From Dugong dugon (Eukaryota; Chordata; Mammalia; Sirenia; Dugongidae): 64,000 nt of DNA. The notes under the pieces were generated by a model that saw nothing but the letters and a program-made list of their open reading frames with translations, did not search any database and was not told the origin of the DNA. A program made the position numbers and the translations under genes. Every line of letters begins with the position of its first letter. Positions within the stretch are counted from its first letter, which is position 1. Location of the stretch: positions 87,107,601 through 87,171,600 of the forward strand of contig CM057472.1 in assembly GCA_030035585.1 (NCBI GenBank), in the 5' to 3' direction. Below are positions 35,105-45,861 of the stretch, piece by piece.

Positions 35105-37600
35105 GATGTTATAATAGTAGACAGAGACACGGAAGAGTATCGTATTTTAAAGGCCTCGAGAAGTAAATCTTGCAAGAAGAATAGAATGCTGAGAGGTCCC
35201 GGGAAAAGAGAATTAGTCATTAGTTCTGACTAGCTGTAGAGCACTTCAGTTGTGTGGTGTAGGCAGGAAACTAAGCTGACATGGGGTGAGGAAAGAATTT
35301 TAAGTACAGAATTGATAACAGCAGATATAGACAACTCTCGGGAGGGTTTTGCTATAATAATGGCAGCAAAATGGATCAGCAGTGAAGGACGTGGTTTCAA
35401 GAAGATAAGGACTCAGGAAGCAGAGTTTGTGGGGAAAGATGATGATTTTGTCTTTAGAAATATTTTGACATAACAGAGAGGCATTCAAGTGAACAATACT
35501 CAGATATTAGTTGGAGATATGAATCTGAACATAGAGAAAAATCAGAGCTGGCATAAATATTTAGCAGCCTTCTGCATAGAGGAAAGAGTTGGAACTCTGA
35601 ATGTAGATGAGCTCTGATAGGAAAAATGTAGAGAAAAAAGAATGGAGAGATCAAGACTGAGCCATAGAGTATACACACATTCATAAAATGAGGAAAAGAA
35701 TAGCTAGTTAAGAAAACAGAGGAAATAAGTTGACTAGATTTTATGCCATAGAAATAAAGGAAAGAGACTCTCAGCACCTTTTAAGGGAGTTTTCTTCAAG
35801 TTGTATATTCTCAAAAATACGTAGTCCACATTCTGTACTTTCAGGCCAAATTTGCAGTAGGCCCCAATGTAGTTGATTAAATACATAGTCTAAGAACTGT
35901 GGAACACTTAGAACAATGGTATTCTACCATCTCAAATCAATGAGGTTGATGCTCTTTGCTTTTCTATTCATTTTGCTTTTGTTCCTTCTCATTGTTTAGA
36001 ATTTTTTTTTTAGACCTGACTTAAAATATATTATTAGTGTTATACTCATGACCGTCTTTTTTTTCTCCTTAACCTCCTTCTCTTTCTTCATAATCATTAT
36101 CATTATCATCATCAAAATCATCATCATCACAATCAGACTTTGTTAGACTCATTGTTTTTGGTGTTTTAATAGTTTGTTTGTTTGTTTGTTTGTTTTCCCA
36201 ATATTTCACTAGTACTCCTGAAGAGCATTCATTTTAGTATGGCAGGACATATTTATAGCGCTTTATATGTTGAGTATTTCTTGAGTGCTTACTGACATCA
36301 TCCCTGCCTTTAGTTCTTCTAGTTCTATTTCCCAGGAATGATAAACAACAGTCAGAAAGGAAAAGAAGTTCTCAGAGGGAAAACAAGTCTTTAGGTCACA
36401 GATGGATGGTACCACTAGAATAATTTTGCTGAAGTTTCTTCTCCATTCAAGTTAGTTATAAGAAGCATATGTAGATGAATAGTCAAGGAATAAAGATGAA
36501 GGGTAAAGTGGTGATATCATAACATCCACTGGGATGAAAATAGACTGTCCTTTTAGTCAGGAATAATGTAGTCTTATGGTATCACTTGTCTGGAGAATGA
36601 TTTGGCTTGTTTTCAGTACAGGTGTTAGGCTGCTTGGTCACATGAGTGTCTGAACTATTATTGATTGTATTTAACCATCATGGCACATTGGCTTGATGTT
36701 AAATAAAACATTCCTTTGGTTTTTTGCACTTCCCAGTGTCAACCCCAAACCTATACTTGGAGTTTGAGAATTCATTATTCTTGTTCCTTGCAGAAACTTG
36801 GGCTATTGAAGTTAGAAATCTTCTCTAAAAAATTCATTCCCCTCTCTTAATATGTCCTACCTGTATTAAAACAGCTTAATATCAGAGACTGCTCTATATT
36901 TAAATAGTGATTTTAGAGCTACAAAGTCATTGTATCTGAGATGGGATCTTTATGGATGCCATGAACTCTCATTTTTCAGATATTTGGACAATTTGTTGCT
37001 TATCTTGACAATCAGTTCTTTGCCTAGGCATTAGAGAATGCTACTCATTAGGAGAAGAATCATTTGTGGCAATTTTAGCCCCAGGACAGTGTGTTTCATT
37101 GAGAGCAATTCCATTTGTTGATGACTTAACATTGTTAACAATACATTAATGTTATTAATTGGCAGCTATTTCAATGAAGTCTTTGACCTAAATTTCTTAG
37201 AGAAATATAATCTTGCTTTTTTTGGAGGGGGTCATGATGACTTTGATGCCAAATCAATGAATACTTTTCAGTTTTCCTGTTACTCAACTGCTTTACTACA
37301 TTTGATGCTGTTGATTCTCTTCTACTAAAGATGATTTATTTATTGAGAGTCTACTGTAGGCATTCCTTTCATTTGAAGCTCTCTCTGGCTTAGTGATTGG
37401 TGATACCACTGTATCCTATATTTTTTCCTACTTGTCAGTACAGTCCTTCTTAATGAGCTCTTCATGGGCTCTTCCAGCCTCTGTATATATTGGAGCCCCC
37501 AGGATTCTCAGAAAGACCAACTTTTTGAGCCTAAAGAAAAATTAAACTTGAGTGATATAATCCATACTCATCTTTTCAACAGCTATTTATTTGACGACTT
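35105..37600. other. Mostly single-copy intron
   Basis: Antisense L2-like traces occur at 35490-35770. Simple repeats are an (ATC)n-type tract at 36086-36131 and a (GTTT)n tract at 36172-36195. The stretch 36230-37560 has no recognised repeat or gene and is mentioned under findings. Confidence 0.5.
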
Positions 37601-37607
37601 CTAAATA

Positions 37608-37754
37608 CGAACCCACCCAGCGGCTCTGTGGGAGAAAGACCTGGAAATCTACTTCTGTAAAGATTACAGCCAAGAAAACCCTATGGGGAAGTTCTACTCT
37701 GTCACATGCAGTCGTATGAGTTGGAATTGACTCAGCGACATCCAACAACAACAT
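37608..37754 (+). mobile_element. Afrotherian SINE, head-truncated
   Basis: It starts in the B-box region ('cgaacccacccagcggctc'), has the middle block 'aagacctggaaatctacttc' and ends 'gagttggaattgactcag' plus a short (AAC)n-type tail (37743-37752). This tail is RTE-like. Confidence 0.82.
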
Positions 37755-37839
37755 AATTGCATATCTAACTACCTACTGAATCTTGATGATACACAAGGAA
37801 TTCAAAATTAATATGTCTAAATCTAAACTTATAATCAGT

Positions 37840-37960
37840 CTCTCATTTTCATATATATATGTAAATATATATATTTCTCCCTATCCCTACCTTTTCCTGT
37901 CTCCCTGCCTCCCACTCTCCTTCTCTCCTCTCCCCCTCCCACCATCTCTGATTCCTCCTA
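37840..37960. repeat. (AT)n tract followed by a CT-rich stretch
   Basis: Alternating AT at 37847-37875, then an almost pure pyrimidine run to about 37965. This is simple or low-complexity sequence. The frame at 37783-37977 reads it (S, P, L-rich) and is not a gene. Confidence 0.85.
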
Positions 37961-37984
37961 CTGTATTACTTCTATGAGTAACTT

Positions 37985-38605
37985 GACATTTACCTAGTTA
38001 CCCAAACCAGAGACATGGAAGTCATTCTTGTTTTTTCTGCTTTTCTTAAGCACCTTTCCAAGATCCGTTTGTCCCTAAGGTATGCTGACTTGATTCATCT
38101 TTATCTTTCTCATTGCCACCATCTTAGTTCAATCATTCATCATTTTATCCTGGATTCATAACACAGTCTCCTAACTTGTCTTCTATTTTATTCTATTTCA
38201 GTCATCTCTCTTCTCATGTTCTTCTTGCTATCACGCTCTCCCATCTTAGTCATTTATTTTAAAAAAATATGGATCATATACCAAGTGTAGGATAGCAGTG
38301 TGAAGAATAGATAGAAGGAGGAAAACGTAAAAAGAGTTGGAGTCATTGGGAGGGGAGCTATACTGTACTAGTCAATGTGATACTTAATCCTGATATCATC
38401 TCTCCAGGGCAGAATTGACTATTTTTGAGTTAAGCATTCGCTGTATTCCATACATTTTTCTCTTATAGCATCACTGTATATAGACATTTACATGTGTATG
38501 CCTCTAGTAAAATGTAAGCTCCTTAAGGTCAGAAGTCATGTCATTAATTATAGAGCCTAATATTTAGTAAGTTCTGTAAGGTTGTTTATTGAATGAGTAA
38601 ATAAA
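37985..38605 (+). repeat. L2 fragments, sense
   Basis: First piece 37985-38240 ('attgccaccatcttagttc', 'acacagtctcctaacttg'), second piece 38440-38605 with the 3' end ('aatgtaagctccttaagg', 'ttattgaatgagtaaataa'). A stretch at 38250-38430 between them is not assigned. Confidence 0.65.
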
Positions 38606-38930
38606 ATGGAACATAAAAAGGACTAGTGGCGACAGGAATGGAATGGAAAAAAATGAATGTGAAAGACTTGTTGGATATGGAATCAAATGGACTTGGTAAC
38701 AGATTGCTACTAGGGGCAATGAGAAGGGAAGGATCAGATATATCTATAAAATTTGAACTTGGGTGACCATTAATGGAAATAACAAAGTCAGGAGGTGCAA
38801 TTGACGAGTTTGCCTTTGGACAGGTTGATTTTAAGGTTCTGAAGAGAATCAATGTTCTGAAGATGAATTATCCCAGAAGACAATTCAGAATGTGGGCCTA
38901 AGACTTTGGAGAGAGTTAAGTTCTAGAAAT
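38606..38930 (-). repeat. L2 internal fragment, antisense
   Basis: 'ctgactt'-poor but recognisable antisense L2 order: 'gacttgttggatatggaatc', 'accattaatggaaataac', 'gacaggttgattttaagg'. It abuts the sense L2 3' end just upstream, giving two L2 pieces in opposite directions. Confidence 0.5.
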
Positions 38931-40018
38931 AAAGATGTTAGAGTGGGTGAAATTACCAACTGAGTCAGTCTTGATTTATCTCATTGCTGCTTCTAACTTC
39001 CTCTGCTCATTATTAGGTGTTAAGACCAGTGATAGCTTAGGGTTAGTGGTAGAACTCAAGCTTGTACTCTGCCTCTTTTTTTCCCCAAGACCTGGGGACA
39101 CTCTAGTCTGATTCTGTCTTGATTTTTCCCTCCTTTTCTGTACATTCATGGTTTGAATAAGAGTAGGAAAGTTCTGGATAGAGCCCAAAAATCTTTAAAG
39201 TGCAACAGGCCATGGCATTACTATTTCCTCCAGGGAAGCCTGTAAGGAGGCCAGAGAAAAAGGACACCATTGTTCACTTCTTCCCTTAGTCCTTGGATTC
39301 TGGTAAATGCAAGATACTTGCTGGCACGTGAGAGGTGAATCATCATATCAGGCAGGAAACCAAAGATTTTCTAGCATTATGATGAAAGAAAACCCAGACG
39401 AGGACATGGTCCGTAAATGGCCTATTGGAAATGAAGGAGGCAATTACCATGTGGAGTTGATGCTATGAAAGCTTCAGGGAAGGTCCTTGGAAAAGTCTGG
39501 AACCATACATTTAATTATGTACTATTTTCTTTGTTTACTTATAGAAACAATTTACTTCCTTTTTAGTGTAAACACCTCCTTAGGAAACATTACTGCAATT
39601 TCTAATAGTGCTTACTCTAATGCCAGAGATAAGTAGCTAGAGGGAAGAGTGGACAGGTTTTTCTACAGTCTTGGTTTCCTCTCAGGACATCTATAAGACC
39701 TGTGATAATAGCTGGGTACTCCAACCACCCTATATTCCCCAGGTTCCTTCTCTTTTCTCTCATCCTCTTGACTCCAGTTTGGCCTGATTGAGTGGTATCA
39801 AGTTTCCCAGCTGGTGATTTGGAGTCCAAAGAAAGTTGGTAAATGGAGTGACTACTGATTCAAATCTACAGGACTATAGAAGTCTTTTGTCAAGTTTTGT
39901 TTGTGATTATAGGATTCCCTAGAGATGGTACATTTCTTGAGAAATAACATCATGTGGTTGAATAAAGGCTGTTTCCCAACTCTTCAGGATAATTGAAATA
40001 AATGGACGAACCATACAG
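38931..40018. other. Single-copy intronic sequence
   Basis: No repeat or gene was recognised. Two short minus-strand frames (38976-39188, 39617-39829) have no domain resemblance. Confidence 0.5.
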
Positions 40019-40028
40019 CTTAATAATT

Positions 40029-40236
40029 GTTGTCATTAGTTGCTGTTGAGTAGATTCTCACTCCTGGCACCCCTGTGTGTGCAGAGTAGAGCTGATACTT
40101 AGTGTTTTCAAGGCTGTGACCTTTTAGAAGCAGATCACCAGGCCTATATTCCAAGGCATCTCTGGGTGGGTCTGAACCACCAATCTTTCAGCTAGTAGTC
40201 TAGCATTTAACTGTCTGTGCCACCCAGGGCCTCCTG
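40029..40236 (-). mobile_element. Afrotherian SINE variant, antisense
   Basis: Antisense copy from the (TTG)-type tail at 40029 to the head 'gtgccacccagggcctcctg'. The target-site duplication is 10 bases with one mismatch (cttaataatt at 40019-40028; cttagtaatt at 40237-40246). The 'ccacccaggg' head end is the tRNA acceptor-like version. Confidence 0.88.
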
Positions 40237-40249
40237 CTTAGTAATTATG

Positions 40250-40635
40250 AGAGTACGTTTGGGAATTAGTTGAACTTGAGGCCAAATCCTGGCTCGGCTG
40301 CTTAAAAGCTTTGAGAGCTTGGACAAACCATTTGACTTCTCTGAGCTTCAGTTTCCTCATGTGTAAAATGAGATGATGGTGCCTCAGAGAGTTGTCGTGA
40401 TGATATTAAGAGGAAAAAAAAAAAAAAAAACAAACCCTGTTGCCATCGGTTGCCATCATTGATTCTGCCCCAAAGGGTTTCCGAGAAGCAGCTGGTGGAT
40501 TTGAACTGCCAACATTTTTGGTTAGCAGCCTATCTCTTAACCACTGTACCACCAGGGCTCCTGTGACAATATATGAGATACAAAATATAAGGCATTTAGC
40601 ACAGTCCCTGGCACTTAATAAGTACTCCTAAAATC
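40250..40635 (+). repeat. MIR, sense, split by a SINE
   Basis: Left part 40250-40412: 'ccaaatcctggctcggctg', 'cttcagtttcctcatgtg', 'agagttgtcgtgatgat'. Right part 40563-40635: 'ggcatttagcacagtccctg', 'cacttaataagtactcc'. The two parts form a continuous MIR when the SINE is removed. Confidence 0.82.
40413..40562 (-). mobile_element. Afrotherian SINE inserted in MIR
   Basis: An 18-base A-run at 40413-40430 is followed by antisense SINE sequence: 'ccaaagggtttccgagaag', 'tggatttgaactgccaac', 'ccactgtaccaccagggctc'. The middle portion is missing, which gives a short copy. Confidence 0.85.
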
Positions 40636-40689
40636 TACCTATATTTCAGTAACATTATACTGGCAGCGCTTTCCAATACAGTATTCCTG

Positions 40690-41970
40690 AGCTCCCAACA
40701 AGTCATTAAGCCTGTCAGCCTTATCTCAGAAATATTTCTAGAATCTTTCTCTCCATTTCCATTTTTACCACCACCGTTCTAGACTTGAGCATTACGTTCT
40801 TTTATCTGGATTTTTGTAATACCCTATCTATACACAGTTGCCGTATTACCCTTCATAAAACTTGTTTCTGATCACATTTGTCCTCTGCTCAAATACCTTC
40901 CCTGGCTCCTTGATGCTCAGCCTGGTATTTAAAACTGTAATTTGACATCAGTCTACTTTATCAGCTTAATCACCCATTTTGAATTCTCTTCATGCGTTTC
41001 CTCACCACCAACATATGCTGTGGGCATGCGTGCATAAACACACGTGGATATCCTTTCCTCTAGCCACTCCTTTTCCCTAAGCCAGTAATAATTCTTTTCA
41101 TAGTATTTTTTATACTTTGTCTTATATACATCATGTTGCTATAGCTTTTCAAGTTGTGTCTCTGCCTTTTCATTTACTTCTTTTTAATTCATCTCCTACA
41201 CGGCCACCAGAGTAATGTTCCTAATAATGCCAGCCTGACTTCATCATTCTCCTGCCAAGTGTCCTTAGGATGAAGCTAAAACTTCCCAGCTGAATGTGGG
41301 AGATCTTCTGTGGTCTTGTACAGCCTCCATCCCCACCAGTACTCCTACCACATTCATGCTGTTCAGCTATACTGAATTACTCTCCATTCTATGAATACAT
41401 CAAGCTTTTCTGTCAACTTCCTTTGTCCCTGCTGTTTCTGTTACCTTCCTCTTTCAACTAGGTAATGCTCATCATTTACCAAGTCTCAGCCTAGTGCTCT
41501 ATCCCACAGGTTGAATTAGGAGATCATTCATGTTTTCATGGTAATTTGGAAATTATATTTTAAAGGCCCTTCTCAAGCAAATTGCTAATTTTGGTTTCTT
41601 GATTGTCTCCCCCAGTAACAGAGGGCTTCCTAGCTGTATCTTTTTCATCTTTGTATTTCTAAAACTCAGCACAGAGCCTGATACTTAATAAATAATGAGT
41701 GTGTGAAATAATGAATAAATGTGTATATGCCTTTTTCTCTTAATAGAGTAAGTTCTTTGAGGGGAGAGCCAGTGTCTCTTTCATTTTTGTTGATCCAAAT
41801 TTCCTAGCATGACCCTTTGTATAAATTGCACAATAAATGTCTGGTGGACAAATAACTATATTCATGCGTGTCTTTCCCAGAACATGCTAAGTTCTTCAGG
41901 GAAGAGATTGTGTCCTAAAATTTAGATAGTCTCTAGCACAAAGAATTACACATAATTCATGCTTTCTTTA
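40690..41970 (+). repeat. Series of L2 fragments, sense, with three tail copies
   Basis: Internal L2 is visible at 40850-41130 and 41190-41350 ('cacggccaccagagtaatg', 'ttaggatgaagctaaaac'), followed by an L2 tail at 41640-41725 and two further tail-like units at 41740-41852 and 41860-41970, each with a form of 'taagttctttgaggggaga' then 'tcctagca' and an AATAAA-like end. Boundaries are approximate. Confidence 0.6.
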
Positions 41971-42121
41971 ATTCTTGTGTTTAATGCTTGCTTTGATTTG
42001 GACTCTGGTTTGGTGGGTTATGAGGGTCAAGTAACTATATTATATAAGCATATACTTGTTAAAGCTGTAGGCTCAAAAATCTGATAGCTAAGCTTAGCTG
42101 GTGATTTAAACTTCAGAGATT

Positions 42122-42122
<1 letters not shown>

Positions 42123-42157
<35 letters not shown>

Positions 42158-42158
42158 T
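42123..42158. repeat. (TA)n microsatellite
   Basis: About 17 uninterrupted TA units. It is likely length-variable. Confidence 0.97.
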
Positions 42159-42284
42159 AGGAATGGATCGCTGGTATTATAGGCCTGACTAATTTTCCAT
42201 TCTTATTTGGTTCTTCCTCCCTAAACTGGGCTGTCCCTGCTTGGCAAGCCTCAAAGGAGGAAGACTTTGTCCTGGGGGTTTATT

Positions 42285-42970
42285 ATGAGTCAAATGCTAA
42301 CAAATTACCACAAATGTTGTGGCTTAAAACAAGAGAAATGTATTCTCTCACACTTCTGAGGGCCAGTAGTTCCAAATTAGTTTTGCTGGGCTCTAATCTA
42401 GGTGCCACCAGGAACATTATCTGTTCCTTGCCTCTTCCAGCCTTTGGTGGCTGTTGACATTTCTTGGCTTATGGCCCCATCACTCTGATCTTTGCCTCCA
42501 CCTTCACATTGCCTTCTCCCCTCTCTCTCTCTCTCTCCCTGTGTGTGTCTAATCTCCCTCTGCCTTGATCATATTAAACAAACAAACAGAAAATACCCAT
42601 TACCATCGAGTCGATTCCGACTCATAGTGACCTTATAGGACAGAGTAGAACTGCCCCACAGGGTTTCCAAGGCTGTAATCATTATGGAAGCAGACTGCCA
42701 CATCTTTCTCCCCTGGAGCAGCTGGTGGATTCGAACCACCTACCTTTTGGTTAGCAGTCAAGTACTTAACCAATGCGCCACCAGGGCTCTTTTGTTCATA
42801 TAAGGATACATGCAATTGCATTTAGGGCCCACCTGGATATTCCAGTACAATCTCCTTGTCTCAAGATCCTTAATCACATCTGCAAAGATCTTTTTTCCAA
42901 ATAAGGTAACGTTAAGGTTCCAGGGATAAAGACTTGATCTGTTTGGGGGAATATTACTTAGCCTACTACA
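42285..42970 (-). repeat. ERVL-MaLR-type LTR, antisense, split by a SINE
   Basis: Reading the minus strand it starts TGTAGTAGG at 42970, then shows the MaLR-type order 'ccctggaaccttaacgtta', 'ttgcagatgtgattaagg' and 'gtgggccctaaatgc'. After the SINE it continues to 'aatacatttctcttgttt' and 'ttaagccacaacatttgtgg'. It is a solitary LTR with no internal retroviral genes nearby. A (CT)n/(GT)n stretch lies within it at 42519-42549. Confidence 0.75.
42577..42791 (-). mobile_element. Afrotherian SINE inserted in an LTR
   Basis: Antisense copy with a clear tail ('catcgagtcgattccgactc'), body 'aggacagagtagaactgcc', B-box-like 'gtggattcgaaccacctac' and head 'gcgccaccagggctc'. Several CpGs are retained (tcgagtcgattccg), which suggests it is relatively young. 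Confidence 0.92.
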
Positions 42971-42989
42971 GAGACGGATGTCTTTCCCT

Positions 42990-43860
42990 TTTGAAGATTC
43001 AAAGTGCTTGATCTTCTAAGAATTTGGTTTGCTTACAGACACACTGCGTGAGTAAACAGCTTCCAAACTGATGACCCAGTTAAAAGAAGCCGGGGGCTGC
43101 TGTCAGGAAGGGGCTGATTTAGGTCAGTCTAATGCCATTGAACAGGCAGGTATGGCAACATTCCCAGCTCTCATTATGAAAATAATCCATTAATTAATAC
43201 TTATTGAGGAGCTGATAAGAAACTAGAAGAGCTGGTCTGAGTTCTGGGCAAGGAAGCAGTGGCAGTCAGTTCCTGCCATCTGGCCCTGTTGTGGTAGAGT
43301 GTGGGCCGATGTGGAGGGAATGAACAGGTGTGCTTGGCTGGCCTGCCACTCACTTTCCTGCCATCTGTCTCATCAGAAGAGTCAACAATAGATCTGAATG
43401 GTGACTGGGAGGGGGATTGAGATTAGGGAAGGGCCAAGGGAGGGGATGAGCTCTCCAGTGGGCCATGCCATACAGGGCCAGAGCAGGCAGTTCACTAATT
43501 TTTGAATTAGAGAAGAACTGAGGTAGTTGAGCTTGGAGTTCAGTCACTTTCTGGCTCCCTACACCCCCTTTCCATCTCTCTCATATGGCCTAAGGAGGAC
43601 ATGGATTCCAGGAGAGCTCTTCCTTGGGGCTTTGACAGCTGTTCCTAAACATGCTTCCCTAAGCCCACTTGACCATAAGCTGCTGGCCTAAGCCACAGGT
43701 AGACAGGAGGGACTCACTTTTCTAGTGATTTCTTTTATAAGCTGGGGGAAGTTGAATAAGAGGAAGAATCCTAAAGAATCCTCAGCTTCTCTTCTTTTGT
43801 AGAAAGACAGGATATTAGTTTTTCAGCTTACAGTCTCTGAGGCCAGATTTGCCTACATTT
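42990..43860. other. Single-copy intronic sequence
   Basis: No repeat or gene was recognised. GC content is slightly higher than in the surroundings. The minus frame 43350-43547 has no recognised domain. Confidence 0.5.
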
Positions 43861-43966
43861 TCATTCTGTCTCCACTACTTGTACTTAATAGCTGTGATAC
43901 CTTAGGCAGGTATTAAACTCTCTGAGCCCCAGTTTCCTCTTCTGTTAAAATGAGGATAAGAGTAAT
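43861..43966 (+). repeat. MIR, sense
   Basis: 'gctgtgataccttaggcag', 'ctgagccccagtttcctc' and 'aaaatgaggataagagtaa' follow MIR sense order. Confidence 0.8.
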
Positions 43967-44008
43967 CAACATTTACATCATGCCAGGAGCTATTCTAAGT
44001 ACTTTGTT

Positions 44009-44500
44009 ATTGTTGTTAGGTGCTGTTGAGTTGGCACCCAACTCGTAGTGACTCCACGCACAACAGAACAAAACGCTGTCCAGTTCTGCGCCATCCCCAT
44101 GATCAGTTGAGGATCAGTCTGCTGTGATTTATAGTTTTTTTTGTTGGCTGATCTTCAGAAGTAGATCATCAGGCCTTTCTTCCTAGTATGTCTTTGTCTG
44201 GAAGCTCTGCTAAGACCCGCTTAGTATCATAAAAAGAAAACTCATTGCTGTCTGTTGATTCTGACTCATAGTGACCCTATAGGACAGAGTAGAACTGCCC
44301 CATAGGGTTTCCAAGGAGTGGCTGGTGAATTTGGACTGCCAGGTTTTTGGTTAGCTACTGACCTTTTAACCACTGTACTACCAGGGCTCCGTTCAGCATC
44401 ATGGCTGTGCATGAGGTGCATTGACCAGGAATCAAACCAGGGTCTCCCACGTTGAAGGCAAGGATTCTACCGCTGAACCATACTCTGCCCTCTCACCACT
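44009..44500 (-). mobile_element. RTE-tailed SINE with tRNA-Gly-like head, itself split
   Basis: On the minus strand the head (44500 to about 44420) reads tatggttcagcggtagaatc, ccttgccttcaacgtgggag and ggtttgattcctggtcaatg. This follows a tRNA-Gly gene almost from end to end, including A and B boxes. The 3' part (44230-44009) resembles the RTE 3' end and ends in a (TTG)-type tail at 44009-44020. The tRNA cloverleaf is mutated and part of a repeat, so it is not called as a tRNA gene. It is interrupted at 44231-44393 by another SINE. Confidence 0.75.
44231..44393 (-). mobile_element. Afrotherian SINE inserted in another SINE
   Basis: Antisense copy from 'aaaagaaaactcattgctg' to 'ccactgtactaccagggctc'. 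The flanks show an 8-base near duplication, agtatcat (44223-44230) and agcatcat (44395-44402). It is the innermost and therefore youngest layer of the nest. Confidence 0.88.
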
Positions 44501-44660
44501 TTACATATATGCAATCTTTTAAGTTTTACAACAACCCTATGAGCTAAGTATGCTGTTATTACCCTACTTCAAAGATGAGGAAACTGAGGTGTAAAGAGGT
44601 TAAGTAACTTGCCTGAGTTGCATAGCAAGGATTTGAACCTAGTTTGGCTTCAGTGTGCCC

Positions 44661-44800
44661 TTGACACAGTGGCTCCAACAATGGGCTCAAACACAGCAAC
44701 AGTTGTGAGGATGGTGCAGGACTGGGCAGTGTTTCGTTCTGTCATACATAGGGTTGCTATGAGTTGACACTGACTTGATGGCACCTAACAAAACAAAATG
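44661..44800 (+). repeat. RTE LINE 3' tail, sense
   Basis: 'cagtggctccaacaatgggc', 'gttgtgaggatggtgcagg', 'cagtgtttcgttctgtca' and the end 'gatggcacctaacaaaac' match the last ~130 bases of the RTE copies at 7365-8452 and 49973-50268. Confidence 0.88.
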
Positions 44801-45208
44801 AATACAGTATGTCAATATGAGCTCTTAACTGTATGTTATACTGCCTCTTCAAATGTAGCTTCTGTGTTACAGATGTTGTCTAGATGGAATTATTGATAGT
44901 GTCTTCTCTTACTCTCAAATGTAGTGTTGTGTCTTGGTTAGATCTTTGTCACGTCAGGATTAAGTGATTATTATATGTGAAGCACTAAGAACAAGGCCTG
45001 GCCCACAGAAAGCCCTCCATTAAGGCTACTATTGCTATTTCTACTACTATTACCATTAGCACTACCACCCGCATCTACAGCTCCCCCAGGTCTGGAAGGC
45101 TTAGAGATAGGGGCTTAACTCAGGCTCTAAAAATACATATCATGAGAGCTGCCATTGCTCACTCTCACACCCCTTGCTAACTGATCACAGCACAGCACAC
45201 TTGTCTAC

Positions 45209-45701
45209 TGTTATGGATTGAATTGTGTCCCCCCAAAAAATGCGTGTCAACTTGACTAGTCCATGATTCCCCGTATTGTGTGATTGTCCACCATTTTGTC
45301 ATCTGATGTGATTTTCCTATGTGTTGTAAATCCTACCTCTATGATGTTAATGAGGTGGGATTAGTCACAGTTATGTTAACGAGGCAAGACTCAGTCTACA
45401 AGATTAGGTTGTGTTTTATGTGAATCTCTTTTGAGATTTAAAAGAGAGAAAGTGATCAGAGAGACATGGGGACCTCATACCACAAAGAATGTAGTGCCAG
45501 GAGCAGAGCATGTCCTTTGAACCCAGGATCCCTGCTCTAAGAAGCTCCTAGTCCAGGGGAAGATTGATGAAAGTCTTCCCCTGGAGCTGATGCCCTGAAT
45601 TTGGACTTCTAGCCTACTAGACTGTGAGAGAATAAACTTCTGTTTGTTGAAGACATCCACTTGTGGTATTTCTGTTATAGCAGCACTAGATAACTAAGAC
45701 A
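45209..45701 (+). repeat. Solitary ERVL-MaLR-type LTR, near complete
   Basis: It starts TGTTATGGATTGAATTGTG and ends ctaactaagaCA-like (taactaagaca), so it has TG...CA ends. A 5-base duplication with one mismatch flanks it (tctac 45204-45208; cctac 45702-45706), as ERVL-type elements make. Within it, 'aataaacttctgtttgtt' at 45631 supplies an AATAAA signal, followed by the usual MaLR end. No internal retroviral genes occur nearby, so it is a recombined solo LTR. The minus frame at 45475-45660 lies inside it and is not a gene. Confidence 0.85.
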
Positions 45702-45737
45702 CCTACCTAGTATCCTAGATAAACAAACAAACAAACA

Positions 45738-45861
45738 AAAAAAAAACCAAACCAGTTGCTATTGAGTCAATTCCTACTCATGGCAACCCCATGTATGTCA
45801 GAATAGAACTCGACAGATAATTGACTCCTTGGCAATGGGTTTGATTTTGGTTTGGTTTAGA
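45738..45861. mobile_element. Two SINE tails in inverted orientation
   Basis: 45738-45808 is an antisense SINE tail ('aaaccaaaccagttgctatt', 'gagtcaattcctactcatgg'). 45810-45861 is a sense tail ('taattgactccttggcaat', 'ttttggtttggttt'). The ends are complementary over about 40 bases and could pair. Confidence 0.75.

Larger units (their letters stand above)
43967..44660 (-). repeat. MIR, antisense, split by a composite SINE
   Basis: Left part 43967-44008 ('aggagctattctaagtac'), right part 44501-44660 ('caacaaccctatgagcta', 'agatgaggaaactgaggt', 'aagtaacttgcctgagttg'). It sits head to head with the sense MIR just upstream. Confidence 0.82.

Noticed and set aside
36086-36195. CRISPR-like or other array of short units
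   Set aside because: These are (ATC)n and (GTTT)n microsatellites with no spacers.
44420-44500. tRNA-Gly gene on the minus strand
   Set aside because: The cloverleaf is mutated and joined to an RTE-type tail, so it is the head of a SINE and not a functional tRNA gene.
42285-45701. A provirus bounded by the two LTRs
   Set aside because: The LTRs are in opposite directions, differ in type and age, and no retroviral genes lie between them.
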